Assembly: GCF_902833905.1 (NCBI RefSeq)
Contig: NZ_CADFGP010000023.1
Location: forward strand, 54,038 to 118,037
Direction of reading: 5' to 3'
Source: Paraburkholderia tuberum STM678
Lineage (GTDB): Bacteria; Pseudomonadota; Gammaproteobacteria; Burkholderiales; Burkholderiaceae
DNA length: 64,000 nucleotides
The position numbers were made by a program, and so were the translations under genes. This document shows, one piece after another, positions 42,529-51,024 of the stretch (position 1 is the stretch's first letter; each line of letters begins with the position of its first letter). A model generated the notes under the pieces. That model ran no database searches. It saw only the letters and a program-made list of their open reading frames with translations, and was not told where the DNA came from.

Positions 42529-43122
42529 ATGCCGTTTAATTTCCCGATATTCCTGACCTGGCTGCGGATCGTGCTGATTCCGCTCGTCGTCGGTGTGTTC
42601 TATTTGCCCGACATGATGATGAGCCCCGCGCACCGCAATCTCGCGGCCGCGACGATCTTCATCCTGGCGGCGCTCACCGACTGGTTCGACGGCTTTCTGG
42701 CCCGCAAATGGAATCAGACCTCGGCATTCGGCGCGTTTCTCGATCCGGTCGCCGACAAGCTGATGGTGACCGCGGCGCTGCTCGTGCTCGTGCAACTCAC
42801 GCGGATCGATTCCGCGATCGCGCTCGTGATCGTCGGACGTGAAATCGCGATCTCGGCCCTGCGCGAATGGATGGCGCAGATCGGGGCGTCGAAGAGCGTC
42901 GCGGTGAACTCGCTCGGCAAGTTCAAGACCGCTTGCCAGATGGTCGCGATTCCGATGCTGCTGTTCTATGGCCCGCTGCCGCTCGGTGGCGGCGTGACGG
43001 TCGACACGCGCGTGTGGGGCCTGTGGCTGATCTATCTGGCTGCGTTCCTGACGATCTGGTCGATGCTGTACTACATGAAGCTCGCGTGGCCGCAGATTCG
43101 CGAGCGCGGCGGCATTGCGTGA
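42529..43122 (+). CDS. pgsA: CDP-diacylglycerol--glycerol-3-phosphate 3-phosphatidyltransferase
   Basis: A 197-residue inner-membrane enzyme for the committed step of phosphatidylglycerol synthesis. The CDP-alcohol phosphotransferase motif is visible as DWFDGFLARKWNQ followed by FGAFLDPVADKL, with the spaced Asp residues. Four to five membrane helices span the rest. Length fits (E. coli 182). The ATG at 42529 begins the family start MPFNFPIFLTWLRI. It follows uvrC after 203 bases, the usual uvrC-pgsA pair. Confidence 0.94.
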   Translation: MPFNFPIFLTWLRIVLIPLVVGVFYLPDMMMSPAHRNLAAATIFILAALTDWFDGFLARKWNQTSAFGAFLDPVADKLMVTAALLVLVQLTRIDSAIALVIVGREIAISALREWMAQIGASKSVAVNSLGKFKTACQMVAIPMLLFYGPLPLGGGVTVDTRVWGLWLIYLAAFLTIWSMLYYMKLAWPQIRERGGIA

Positions 43123-43217
43123 CGGTGTGAATAGAAGAGCACGGGGGCGCAAAAGTGTGTTCGAACCCCGCACTACTACGAGAGAAATATTTTCTTTAAC
43201 ACAGACGGGCAAAGGGG

Positions 43218-43246
43218 TTGACACGTTTCAGTCGATTATCCATAAT
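43218..43246 (+). promoter_or_regulatory. sigma-70 promoter of the tRNA cluster
   Basis: Consensus -35 TTGACA (43218-43223), 17-base spacer and -10 CATAAT (43241-43246), placed 58 bases before the first tRNA. The downstream tRNAs and terminator form one short transcription unit. Confidence 0.9.
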
Positions 43247-43304
43247 CTCGTTTCTCCGATGCACGCAACGCGAAACACCGGAGACGCAGTAAATGCAGCA
43301 CAAC

Positions 43305-43380
43305 GCGGGAATAGCTCAGTTGGTAGAGCGCAACCTTGCCAAGGTTGAGGTCGCGAGTTCGAGCCTCGTTTCCCGCTCCA
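43305..43380 (+). tRNA. tRNA-Gly (anticodon GCC)
   Basis: A 76-base cloverleaf: acceptor GCGGGAA/TTCCCGC, D arm GCTC...GAGC, anticodon stem CAACC-TTGCCAA-GGTTG with GCC at 34-36, T arm GCGAG-TTCGAGC-CTCGT, and encoded 3' TCCA. Confidence 0.97.
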
Positions 43381-43441
43381 GTATTCGAAGCATCGCGTTG
43401 TTTGGCGAAGTAAAAAAGGCAGCGCGGTGAAGCAGTTCAAT

Positions 43442-43517
43442 GCGGGAGTAGCTCAGTTGGTAGAGCGCAACCTTGCCAAGGTTGAGGTCGCGAGTTCGAG
43501 CCTCGTCTCCCGCTCCA
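43442..43517 (+). tRNA. tRNA-Gly (anticodon GCC), second copy
   Basis: It is the same cloverleaf as the copy at 43305, 61 bases upstream, with encoded CCA. It differs by a compensatory acceptor pair (GCGGGAG/CTCCCGC instead of GCGGGAA/TTCCCGC). Confidence 0.97.
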
Positions 43518-43645
43518 TACATCAGGGGAAGCAGCGCTTCCCTTTTTGTTTGGAAGGCCGCTCGTTCTGAACTTCCAGAGCTTCGGTTCTTCTGGTTATC
43601 ACCAGATAAATCTGCGAACCCGTGTCCAGGTTCCAGTCCGCTTGT

Positions 43646-43719
43646 GGCGCGATAGCAAAGCGGTTATGCAGCGGCCTGCAAAGCCGTTTAGGCCGGTTCG
43701 ACTCCGGCTCGCGCCTCCA
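43646..43719 (+). tRNA. tRNA-Cys (anticodon GCA)
   Basis: A 74-base cloverleaf: acceptor GGCGCGA/TCGCGCC, anticodon arm GCGGC-CTGCAAA-GCCGT with GCA, T arm GCCGG-TTCGACT-CCGGC, and encoded TCCA. It is the last tRNA before the terminator at 43737. Confidence 0.96.
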
Positions 43720-43736
43720 GTCTTTGATGTAAAGCG

Positions 43737-43767
43737 AAAGCCCCGACTTGTCGGGGCTTTTGTTTTT
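43737..43767 (+). terminator. rho-independent terminator of the tRNA cluster
   Basis: AAAGCCCCGAC (43737-43747) pairs with GTCGGGGCTTT (43750-43760), followed by TGTTTTT. It directly follows tRNA-Cys. Confidence 0.93.
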
Positions 43768-43944
43768 CTGTTCCTCTCTTCGCCAGCCTTGTCGATCGTC
43801 GTCATCAAGGTGAGCGGAGCGGTCGATCCGACTGCGTGCCGCAGACGTTCCTCCGAATCGATCAGAAATTGAGCGCGGATTTGATTGACTGCACGGCAGC
43901 GGTGTTCAGGAAGCAGTAGTGCTCTTGCGGCGTACCGCCGGACA

Positions 43945-44571
43945 TATACATCGACGAGCGAGAGAGGGCCATCGGGCTGGAACCAGACGCACGAGCAGGT
44001 GACGGTGCTGCGGGCGACGCCATCGCACATCTATTTCGAATCGAAGATCTCGGGTTCGACGCAGGCGCCACGCGAAGTGATCGCCGGAGCGGACTGGAGC
44101 CGCGAGCGCAGCGTGAACGGCACCGATACAGTCGTGAACCGGCCGTTCGCGTTTCCGTTGTCGCCGGGTAAGAGCGGGACGGTCGAATACGCCGGGCAGC
44201 ATCCGAACCGGGTATTCGCTTCGCAGAAGTGGAACTCGCAGTATCGGGTGGTCGGAACGGAAACCGTCGAAGTGCCCGCCGGCAAATTCCAGGCGATCAA
44301 GATCGAAGCCGAAGGCGACTGGGACGCGCAACTCGAGCCGCGGCAGACGGTCACGCAAGCCAGCCAGGTCGAGCAGGGCGACACCGCGATGATCACGCAT
44401 GCGCAGAAACTCGGTCCTGTTCAGGCGACAGGACGCACGTATAAAGCGTTTTGGTATGTGCCGGAAGTCGGCCGTTGGGTGAAATCGGTGGAAGAGTATT
44501 ACGGCAGCAATGGCGTGAGAAACGAGCGCTATACGACCGAACTCGAGTCGTTTAAAAAGAGCGGGCAATAA
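43945..44571 (+). pseudogene. 5'-truncated gene for a periplasmic/lipoprotein-like protein of unknown function
   Basis: From about 43945 the frame reads like the mature part of a secreted Burkholderia-type hypothetical protein: SERGPSGWNQTHEQVTV, GTETVEVPAGKFQAIKIEAEG, then RTYKAFWYVPEVGRWVKSVEEYYG to the end. The beta-strand pattern resembles DUF3108-like proteins. No signal peptide or plausible start exists. The open frame begins at a TTG (43885) and its first 20 codons look non-native. On the opposite strand the same 43862-43950 stretch reads as a plausible C-terminus (TPQEHYCFLNTAAVQSIKSA, then a stop), suggesting two gene remnants joined head to head. It could instead be a real gene with a diverged start. 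Confidence 0.5.
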
Positions 44572-44735
44572 TCGGGTTCAGGCGTTTGATGCGTTCCCGC
44601 ATTCATTGGGGCAGCGCATTCCGCTCAACGGCGTCTCCGGCGCGCGCACGGGAAGGGCAACGCACGCCGGCGCGCCTCATCCAGGCCGGGCGATAGAATC
44701 GCACCATCGTCATCGCCCGTTTTCATTGAAGCCGC

Positions 44736-45485
44736 ATGTATTTCCAACTCACCGGCACTCAGGTCCGCCTGCTCGGCTCGATGCATCTGTTTCCCGCGAC
44801 GAGCCGTCGAACGCCGCCATGGGTCGCCGAAGCCTATGACTGGGCCGACGCGCTCGTATTCGAGTCCGACCCAGCAACGATCCTGCCGTTTCTCAAAGCC
44901 GACGCACACCCCGACGCCGCGCAACTGCGGCCCCTGATGCGCGACGAAGCCTGGACGCAACTGCGGGCGCTGTGGCCGACCGATGGCCTGCTCGCGCCGC
45001 TTGAAACACTGCGTCCGTGGGCCGCGCTGATCGTCGCGCCGACGCTGCTGCAGCAGGTCGTCGAGGGTGTCGAGCGGCGCATGTTGCGCTCGGCGCTCGC
45101 GCAGGCGAAGCCGTATCGCTATCTCGAGTCCGCGCGGGACGTCGCAGTCGCGCTCGAATCGATTCCGCTCGAAGCCATTGCCGCGGCGCTCGACATGCTG
45201 ATGGCCGACCGCGGCGAACCGCAGCGCACGCTCGAACGGATGCACGCGGCGTGGCTGGAGGGCGATCTGCACGCGATACAGCAAATCGCCGTCGAAGCGC
45301 CGATGTTCAATCTGGCCGGCATCCGTCAGGCGATTCTCGACGTGCGCAATCGCGCGTGGGCCGCGCGGCTGAGCGAGTTGCTGGACGTTCGCGAGCGCAC
45401 GCTGGTGGTCGTCGGCGCGCTGCATCTATGCGGCCCCGGCAATCTCCCCGACTGTCTCGCGCGACCCGTGCAAGCGGTGTTCTGA
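44736..45485 (+). CDS. TraB/GumN family protein
   Basis: A 249-residue protein with the two family signatures of TraB/GumN: an N-terminal LLGSMHLFPA (GxxH) and a C-terminal LVVVGALHLCGPGNL (GxxH). These histidine motifs are shared with the metal-dependent Tiki proteases. The family is suspected to be hydrolytic, but its bacterial role is unclear. No signal peptide is visible, unlike most members. The gene stands alone between the truncated gene and elaA. Confidence 0.85.
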   Translation: MYFQLTGTQVRLLGSMHLFPATSRRTPPWVAEAYDWADALVFESDPATILPFLKADAHPDAAQLRPLMRDEAWTQLRALWPTDGLLAPLETLRPWAALIVAPTLLQQVVEGVERRMLRSALAQAKPYRYLESARDVAVALESIPLEAIAAALDMLMADRGEPQRTLERMHAAWLEGDLHAIQQIAVEAPMFNLAGIRQAILDVRNRAWAARLSELLDVRERTLVVVGALHLCGPGNLPDCLARPVQAVF

Positions 45486-45624
45486 ACGCGTGCGCGGCTT
45501 TCGCGACTGAAAACAGCCGTGTCGACCGCCCGGATGCCAGGCCTGCGCATGCTCGATGACGAGGCGCGCGGCATAATTGCGGATCGTTGCCCGCGCTGTC
45601 GCGCATTGACCCTGAAAGCTACCG

Positions 45625-46125
45625 ATGACTGAACCGCAACACACCGCCGCCGCGCGGCTCGCCCAGCTCGAATGGCGCTGGAAGCCGTTCGGGAACCTCA
45701 CGAGCGTCGAAGTCTATGAGATGCTGGCCGCCCGCAGCGCGGTGTTCGTCGTCGAACAGAACTGCGTGTATGGCGATATCGATGGGCTCGACGTCGAAGC
45801 CTGGCATCTGCTTGCGTATGGCACCGGCGACGGTGCGGCGCTGCCGCCGTTGGCCGGCTATCTGCGCGTGTTGTTGCCCGATGCGGCGGATGCCGATGTG
45901 CGCATCGGCCGGGTGTTGACGACCGCGCCGTTTCGCGGCATCGGTCTCGGCAATGCGATGCTCGAACGCTCGCTCGCGCAAATCCGTGCGCAGTGGCCCG
46001 ATACGCCGATCCGTCTGCACGCGCAGGCGCATCTGCAAGGCTTTTACGGTGCGTTCGGCTTCGAGCCGGTCTCGGAGATTCACGACGAAGACGGCATCCC
46101 GCATGTGCGGATGCGCGCGCTGTGA
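45625..46125 (+). CDS. GNAT acetyltransferase, ElaA family
   Basis: A 166-residue GNAT protein of the ElaA type. It has the typical EMLAARSAVFVVEQNCVYGDIDG opening (about 33-55), the acetyl-CoA site RVLTTAPFRGIGLGNAML and HAQAHLQGFYGAFGFEPVSE near the end. The substrate is unknown. It converges on ctaG with 11 bases between stops. Confidence 0.9.
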   Translation: MTEPQHTAAARLAQLEWRWKPFGNLTSVEVYEMLAARSAVFVVEQNCVYGDIDGLDVEAWHLLAYGTGDGAALPPLAGYLRVLLPDAADADVRIGRVLTTAPFRGIGLGNAMLERSLAQIRAQWPDTPIRLHAQAHLQGFYGAFGFEPVSEIHDEDGIPHVRMRAL

Positions 46126-46136
46126 ACGCGAACGGG

Positions 46137-47021
46137 TCAGCGGGGCACGTTCGTGGTCGTCGACGCCGCATGCGTGAGCCCGCGTGCCGCTTTTGCATGC
46201 CGCTCGGCGCGCAGGCGTCCGCGAGACGACAGCCGCATCCAGTGACGCAGCGCGATCAGCGCGCCGACCACGCTCATCATCGAACCCGGAATCCATAGCA
46301 GGAGCCCGCCGATCTGCTGATCGCGCATCGGGCTCAGCCACGTGAACGCGCGGCCGCAGATCGAGTAGATCGGATACAACTCGTGCGTCGTAAAAAAGAT
46401 GAATGCGCCGAGAACGATCTGCGGCGGAATCGCCGCGATCACGACGAGCACGCGCTTGCCCGGAGACAGACGCGCGGGCGGCGCCGGACGCGGATCGAGT
46501 ACGAGCCACCAGAACAGCAGGCCGTCGATCGCCATGCTCCAGTTCATTACGCGATAGAGCCGCCAGTCGAGCATCGCGACGAAATGGACCGGCGACAGCA
46601 GCCAGAAATAGATCAGCCCGACGAATAGCGTGACCGCGACGACCGGGTGCATGACGACGTCGAGCGCCGTGCGCACGAGCGGTGTTTGCAGCGCGGGCCG
46701 CACGAAGCGCTGTCGCCAGCGCAACGGAATTCCCGCGCGCAACGCCGCGCCCGGATACGACAGCGCAATGAAGAACGGCCCGAGATGATGCAGCACCAGA
46801 TGCTGCAAGCGATGCATGAAGAATTCATGCTCGAAGAAATAATCGAGCCGCGTATGCAGCACGACATACAGCGCGACCAGCCCGAACCAGAATGACAGAC
46901 GCCGCGCGAACGACAGCCGCGCCTTGCGTGCGCCGCGCACGAACAGGATCGCGGGGATCAGCAACGCGATCACGACGGTCGGCGAAAACTCCCAGGGATC
47001 GAGCCAGTAGAGCAGGTTCAT
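46137..47021 (-). CDS. cytochrome c oxidase assembly protein, CtaG (caa3-type) family
   Basis: A 294-residue integral membrane protein with about seven hydrophobic helices. Conserved His-rich patches are HRLQHLVLHHLGPFF near residue 70 and THELYPIYSICGRAF near 213, typical of the caa3_CtaG family (PF09678). This family is distinct from the Cox11-type CtaG. It is implicated in copper delivery to haem-copper oxidases. It is the last gene of a leftward set after sco1 and pcuAC. Confidence 0.88.
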   Translation of the reverse strand: MNLLYWLDPWEFSPTVVIALLIPAILFVRGARKARLSFARRLSFWFGLVALYVVLHTRLDYFFEHEFFMHRLQHLVLHHLGPFFIALSYPGAALRAGIPLRWRQRFVRPALQTPLVRTALDVVMHPVVAVTLFVGLIYFWLLSPVHFVAMLDWRLYRVMNWSMAIDGLLFWWLVLDPRPAPPARLSPGKRVLVVIAAIPPQIVLGAFIFFTTHELYPIYSICGRAFTWLSPMRDQQIGGLLLWIPGSMMSVVGALIALRHWMRLSSRGRLRAERHAKAARGLTHAASTTTNVPR

Positions 47022-47060
47022 GGCGATGGCGCGTGTGGTGGCGGCGGCCCGTCGTGCCGC

Positions 47061-47522
47061 TTACTTGGTCTGGCCCGGCGACTTGACCGCGAACGGCGCG
47101 CTCACTGTTTCGCCGTCGGAGAACTTCAGCGTCAGACGCACGGTGTCGCCCGGCGCGACCTTGTGCTTCGCGTCCTCGAGCATCACGTGATAGCCGCCCG
47201 GCGCGATCGCGACCTGGCCATGCGCGGGCACCGTCAGCTTGTCGACCATCACCATCTTCTGCGTCGAACCGTTCGATACGGTTTGATGCAGCATCGCATC
47301 GCCGTAGTCGTCACTCGATACATCGACGAGGTCGATCGGCTTGTCGCTCGCGTTGACGAGCGTCGCATAGCCGGCCGCGGGCAGGTTGTTCGGCAGCCAG
47401 CGCACCCACGCGTCCTTGATGCTGATCGCGTGAGCATCGGCCGCTTGCGCGGCCGACGCGGCGCCGAGTGACAGCGCGAGCGCGCAGGCGAGGGAAGCGA
47501 TTGGTTTGAGCTTGATCGTCAT
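47061..47522 (-). CDS. periplasmic copper chaperone PCu(A)C
   Basis: A 153-residue exported protein. The signal peptide covers about residues 1-29 (LACALALSLGAASAAQA). The copper motif H(M)x10Mx21HxM is visible: MLHQTVSNGSTQKMVMVD followed about 20 residues later by GGYHVMLED. It passes Cu(I) to the CuA or CuB site of oxidases, often with Sco. It sits between sco1 and ctaG (28 and 39 bases), consistent with one operon. Confidence 0.92.
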   Translation of the reverse strand: MTIKLKPIASLACALALSLGAASAAQAADAHAISIKDAWVRWLPNNLPAAGYATLVNASDKPIDLVDVSSDDYGDAMLHQTVSNGSTQKMVMVDKLTVPAHGQVAIAPGGYHVMLEDAKHKVAPGDTVRLTLKFSDGETVSAPFAVKSPGQTK

Positions 47523-47550
47523 GATGGAATGGAGTGGGATCAAAGAAGAA

Positions 47551-48165
47551 TCAGGATTGGTCATCGATGATGCGGCGCAGGTCCTGCGCGATCGCATCGG
47601 GCGTGTCGTGATCGGTGGCGAGCAGGCGCGCGCGGCCCCGGCTGTCGAACACATAGACGGCGGAGCTGTGCGTGACCTCGTAGTTGCCGTTCGAGTCGCG
47701 CTTTTCCATCTGATAAGCGACACGATAGCGCTTGGCCAGCGACTCGATCTGCCAGTCGGTGCCGGTCAGCCCTTCGGCGTGCTGTGCGTCGAACGCGCCG
47801 ACATAGTCGTGCAAGGCCCGCGGCGTGTCGCGCGCGGGATCGACGGTGATGAACAGAATGCGCACTTTCTGCGCATCGGGACCGAGCTTGCCGAGCACCT
47901 GCATCAGACGGCCCATCGTTTCGGGACAGACGTCCGGGCAATGCGTGTAGCCGAAGTAAACCAGCGACGTGCGACCCCTGAACGACGCGGCGTTGACGGG
48001 ACGGCCGGTGTCGTCGGTCAAGGTGAAGTCCAGATCCGGCAGGTGGCCGGTCACGTTGGTCAACTGCCACGGCTCGGCGCGCTGTGTGCAACCGGTCAGC
48101 GCGGCGAGCGCGACCAGCGTGCCCAGCGCAGTTGCCGCCGCAAACCGGCGTGCCAACCCGTGCAT
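47551..48165 (-). CDS. SCO1/SenC family copper chaperone lipoprotein
   Basis: A 204-residue protein. The N-terminus (ALGTLVALAALTGCTQ) carries a lipobox with Cys26. The thioredoxin-like domain keeps the copper ligands C76 and C80 (FGYTHCPDVCPE) and H166 (EVTHSSAV). It is thought to reduce or metallate the CuA centre of cytochrome oxidase. It is first in the sco1-pcuAC-ctaG set. The frame stays open far upstream, but similarity begins at the chosen ATG. Confidence 0.92.
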   Translation of the reverse strand: MHGLARRFAAATALGTLVALAALTGCTQRAEPWQLTNVTGHLPDLDFTLTDDTGRPVNAASFRGRTSLVYFGYTHCPDVCPETMGRLMQVLGKLGPDAQKVRILFITVDPARDTPRALHDYVGAFDAQHAEGLTGTDWQIESLAKRYRVAYQMEKRDSNGNYEVTHSSAVYVFDSRGRARLLATDHDTPDAIAQDLRRIIDDQS

Positions 48166-48628
48166 CAAGCGGTGCGTGAGTCGCTTGGGTCGTGAGCGGG
48201 ACAGGTTCGGCCGCGGGCGCTGGGGTGGCAGGATCGGGAACAAAGCAGGGTTCAATGACTCGATTGAAGAGCAGGCAACACGAATCGATGGAGCAGGCAG
48301 GCCGCACCGTCGCCCGATCATGCCGCGCAAGATTCGCGCGCGGCACGCGATTGAGCGAGAGCGTGCAACGATGTCCATCACGCCGACGGTCCGCGTGGCA
48401 GCGACTGTAGCGCAAAATTGGCGCCAGCGTCGCGCAGCGCGCCGGGCGCACGATTTGCGGGTCAATTTGACGCAGCTTGCTGAAAGCCGGTTGAAGCCCG
48501 ATCGTTGCGCTTTTGAACGCAATCGATGGAGGCGGATGAATAGATCGCCCATCGGGCTTGAGTCCCAGCTTACTTTCTCGAAAAATTGACGGATGCGCGG
48601 TAAGATGCGCACACTTTTCCGGCCATAG
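48166..48628. other. divergent sco1 / otsB intergenic region
   Basis: A 463-base gap that must carry promoters in both directions. I see TTGACG at 48586-48591 before otsB but no matching -10 at proper spacing. No gene, repeat or RNA was recognised. Confidence 0.4.
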
Positions 48629-49402
48629 ATGGCTGAAAGGCGAACCCAGGCGATGCAAGCACTTCCGGCTGTTCTGTCTCCGAGCGAGACGGCATTTTTC
48701 TTCGACTTCGATGGCACGCTCGTCGAACTCGCCCCCACACCGGACGGCGTGCTGGTGCAGCCGCGCGTGATCGACCTGCTGCGCGAACTGCGCAGTCTGA
48801 CGAATGGCGCGGTCGCGGTGGTGTCGGGGCGCGGCATCGACAGCATCGACAGTTTTCTCGGCATGCCCGATCTGCCGGTCGCGGGTCTGCACGGCGCCGA
48901 GCGGCGCGATGCGAATGGCGACACGCAGCGCATCGGCTTTCACGACGAGCGCCTGTTGCGCATGGAGCAGGTGCTCGCGCAGGTCGTCAACGAACATCCG
49001 GGCATGCTGCTCGAGATCAAGGGCGCGGCGCTCGCGCTGCACTACCGCAACGCGCCGGACCGCGAGCCGGTCGCGCGCGAGGCGACCGAGCGGCTCGTCG
49101 CCGATTACCCCGCTTCTTACGTGCTGCAGCCCGGCAAGATGGTCTACGAGATCAAGCCGAAGGACGTCGACAAGGGCCGCGCGACGCGCGCGTTCCTCGA
49201 CGAGCTGCCGTTCACCGGCCGCACGCCGATCTTCGCCGGCGACGATCTGACCGACGAGAAGGGCTTCGCGGTCGTCAACGAGCGCGGCGGTCTGTCGATC
49301 AAGGTCGGCGCGGGCGAAACGATGGCGCACACGCGCGTCGAATCGGTGTCGTCGCTGCTCGACTGGCTCGAAACCATCGTCGCGGCGGCGCGCGGCGCAT
49401 GA
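48629..49402 (+). CDS. otsB: trehalose-6-phosphate phosphatase
   Basis: A 257-residue HAD-superfamily phosphatase for the second step of trehalose synthesis. Motif I is FFFDFDGTLVELAP, motif II is VVSGRGID, and the Asp cluster is in FAGDDLTDEKGFA. The trehalose-cap region matches OtsB. ATG at 48629 or an in-frame ATG at 48650 could start it. It precedes otsA, the opposite of some operons but common in proteobacteria, and both would give osmotic and desiccation protection. Confidence 0.93.
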   Translation: MAERRTQAMQALPAVLSPSETAFFFDFDGTLVELAPTPDGVLVQPRVIDLLRELRSLTNGAVAVVSGRGIDSIDSFLGMPDLPVAGLHGAERRDANGDTQRIGFHDERLLRMEQVLAQVVNEHPGMLLEIKGAALALHYRNAPDREPVAREATERLVADYPASYVLQPGKMVYEIKPKDVDKGRATRAFLDELPFTGRTPIFAGDDLTDEKGFAVVNERGGLSIKVGAGETMAHTRVESVSSLLDWLETIVAAARGA

Positions 49403-49455
49403 CGCCGGTGGCCCCGTTCAACGAAAACAACATATTGCATCGGGAATCGCGCTTC

Positions 49456-50934
49456 ATGAGCCGACTGATCATTGTTTCGAACCGGGTGGCGCCTATTTCG
49501 GAGGGCGGTCCGGCGGCGGGCGGTCTGGCGGTCGGCGTGTACGACGCGCTGAAGGAGACCGGCGGCATGTGGTTCGGCTGGAGCGGCGACGTGCTGAGCT
49601 CCGGCCAGCCGCAGATCAAGCTCGAGGAGCGCGGTCCGGTGACTTTCGCGACCGTCCCGCTGATGCGGCGCGATTACGACCAGTACTACCGTGGTTTCTC
49701 GAACGCGACGCTGTGGCCCGCGTTCCACTATCGATCCGACCTGCTGCATTACGACCGGCACGACTTCGAAGGCTACTGCCGCGTCAACGCGTGGCTCGCG
49801 CAGCAACTCGTGCCGCTCCTGCGCGAGGACGACGTGATCTGGGTGCACGACTATCACCTGATTCCGTTCGCTCAGGCGCTGCGCTCGGCAGGCGTGAAGA
49901 ACCGCATCGGTTTTTTTCTGCACATTCCGTTTCCGGCCGCGCAGGTGCTGCTGACGGTGCCGCCGCATCGCGAGCTCGTCGAGGCGCTGTGTTCGTTCGA
50001 CCTGCTCGGCTTCCAGACCGGTCCCGATCTGCGCGCGTTCTGCGACTACGTGATCAACGAGGCGGGCGGCTCGATCGACGCGTCGGCGAAAGGACCGCTG
50101 AGTGTGCATGCGTTCGGCCGCACGTTGCGCGCCTCTGCGTATCCGATCGGCGTCTATCCGGACGAGATCGCCGAGCTCGCGAAGGCGGGCGAACGCGGCA
50201 AGCCGGTGCGCACGATGAAGGCAACGCTGCATTCGCGCAAGCTGATCATGAGCGTCGACCGGCTCGATTATTCGAAGGGGCTGGTCGAGCGATTCCGCGC
50301 GTTCGAGCGCCTGCTCGAGCATACGGCCGCGCAGCGCAACAAGGTGTCGTTCCTGCAGATCGCCCCGCCCACGCGCGCCGACCTGCACGCGTATCAAGAC
50401 ATCCGGCTACAGCTCGAAGGCGAGTCGGGACGGATCAACGGACGTTTCGCCGAGCTGGACTGGACGCCGATCCTATACATCCACAAGCAGTACGAGCGCT
50501 CGGTGCTGGCGGCGCTGTTCCGTGCCGCGCACGTCGGCTATGTGACGCCGTTGCGCGACGGCATGAACCTCGTTGCGAAGGAATACGTGTCGGCGCAGGA
50601 TCCGGAGAATCCCGGCGTGCTGGTGCTGTCGCGCTTCGCGGGCGCGGCGCAGGAGCTCGACGGCGCGCTGATCGTCAATCCGGTCGATATCGACGGCATG
50701 GCCGAAGCGCTCGCGCGGGCGCTCGACATGCCGCTCGCCGAGCGCCAGGGGCGCTATCGCGACATGATGGCGCAGCTGCGCGAGAACAACGTGTCGGTGT
50801 GGCGCGATAACTTCATGCGCGATCTGCAGAGCGTCGAGGGCGCGAAGCGCGCCGGAAGCGGCAAAGCGCACGCGGCCACGGGTGCGGCGGGCGCCGCGCG
50901 CAAGAGGGCGGCGCGCGAGAGCGTGACCGGCTAA
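49456..50934 (+). CDS. otsA: alpha,alpha-trehalose-phosphate synthase (UDP-forming)
   Basis: A 492-residue GT20 retaining glycosyltransferase making trehalose-6-phosphate from UDP-glucose and glucose-6-phosphate. It shows MSRLIIVSNRVAPISEGG, VIWVHDYHLIPFA, GFFLHIPFPA, MSVDRLDYSKGL and RDGMNLVAKEYVSAQ. An earlier in-frame ATG (49399) overlaps the otsB stop, but family similarity starts at 49456. The C-terminal 30 residues are a basic Ala-rich tail. It ends in a terminator, so otsBA is a two-gene unit. Confidence 0.94.
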   Translation: MSRLIIVSNRVAPISEGGPAAGGLAVGVYDALKETGGMWFGWSGDVLSSGQPQIKLEERGPVTFATVPLMRRDYDQYYRGFSNATLWPAFHYRSDLLHYDRHDFEGYCRVNAWLAQQLVPLLREDDVIWVHDYHLIPFAQALRSAGVKNRIGFFLHIPFPAAQVLLTVPPHRELVEALCSFDLLGFQTGPDLRAFCDYVINEAGGSIDASAKGPLSVHAFGRTLRASAYPIGVYPDEIAELAKAGERGKPVRTMKATLHSRKLIMSVDRLDYSKGLVERFRAFERLLEHTAAQRNKVSFLQIAPPTRADLHAYQDIRLQLEGESGRINGRFAELDWTPILYIHKQYERSVLAALFRAAHVGYVTPLRDGMNLVAKEYVSAQDPENPGVLVLSRFAGAAQELDGALIVNPVDIDGMAEALARALDMPLAERQGRYRDMMAQLRENNVSVWRDNFMRDLQSVEGAKRAGSGKAHAATGAAGAARKRAARESVTG

Positions 50935-50962
50935 GCCAAGCCGGGCCGCGAGCCAGACAGCC

Positions 50963-50991
50963 AAAAGCCGCTCCAGGGAGCGGCTTTTTTT
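50963..50991 (+). terminator. terminator after otsA
   Basis: AAAAGCCGCTC (50963-50973) pairs with GAGCGGCTTTT (50978-50988), loop CAGG, then TTT. It lies 28 bases past the otsA stop and may also serve the ABC exporter on the opposite strand. Confidence 0.92.
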
Positions 50992-51024
50992 CAAGCGATG
51001 CGCAGCGCGTGGACCAGGCGTGCG

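Noticed and set aside
43441..43720. Short plus and minus ORFs across the tRNA genes
   Set aside because: They are readings of tRNA sequence and its complement, including the common ones ending in stretches like GASRSRTG.
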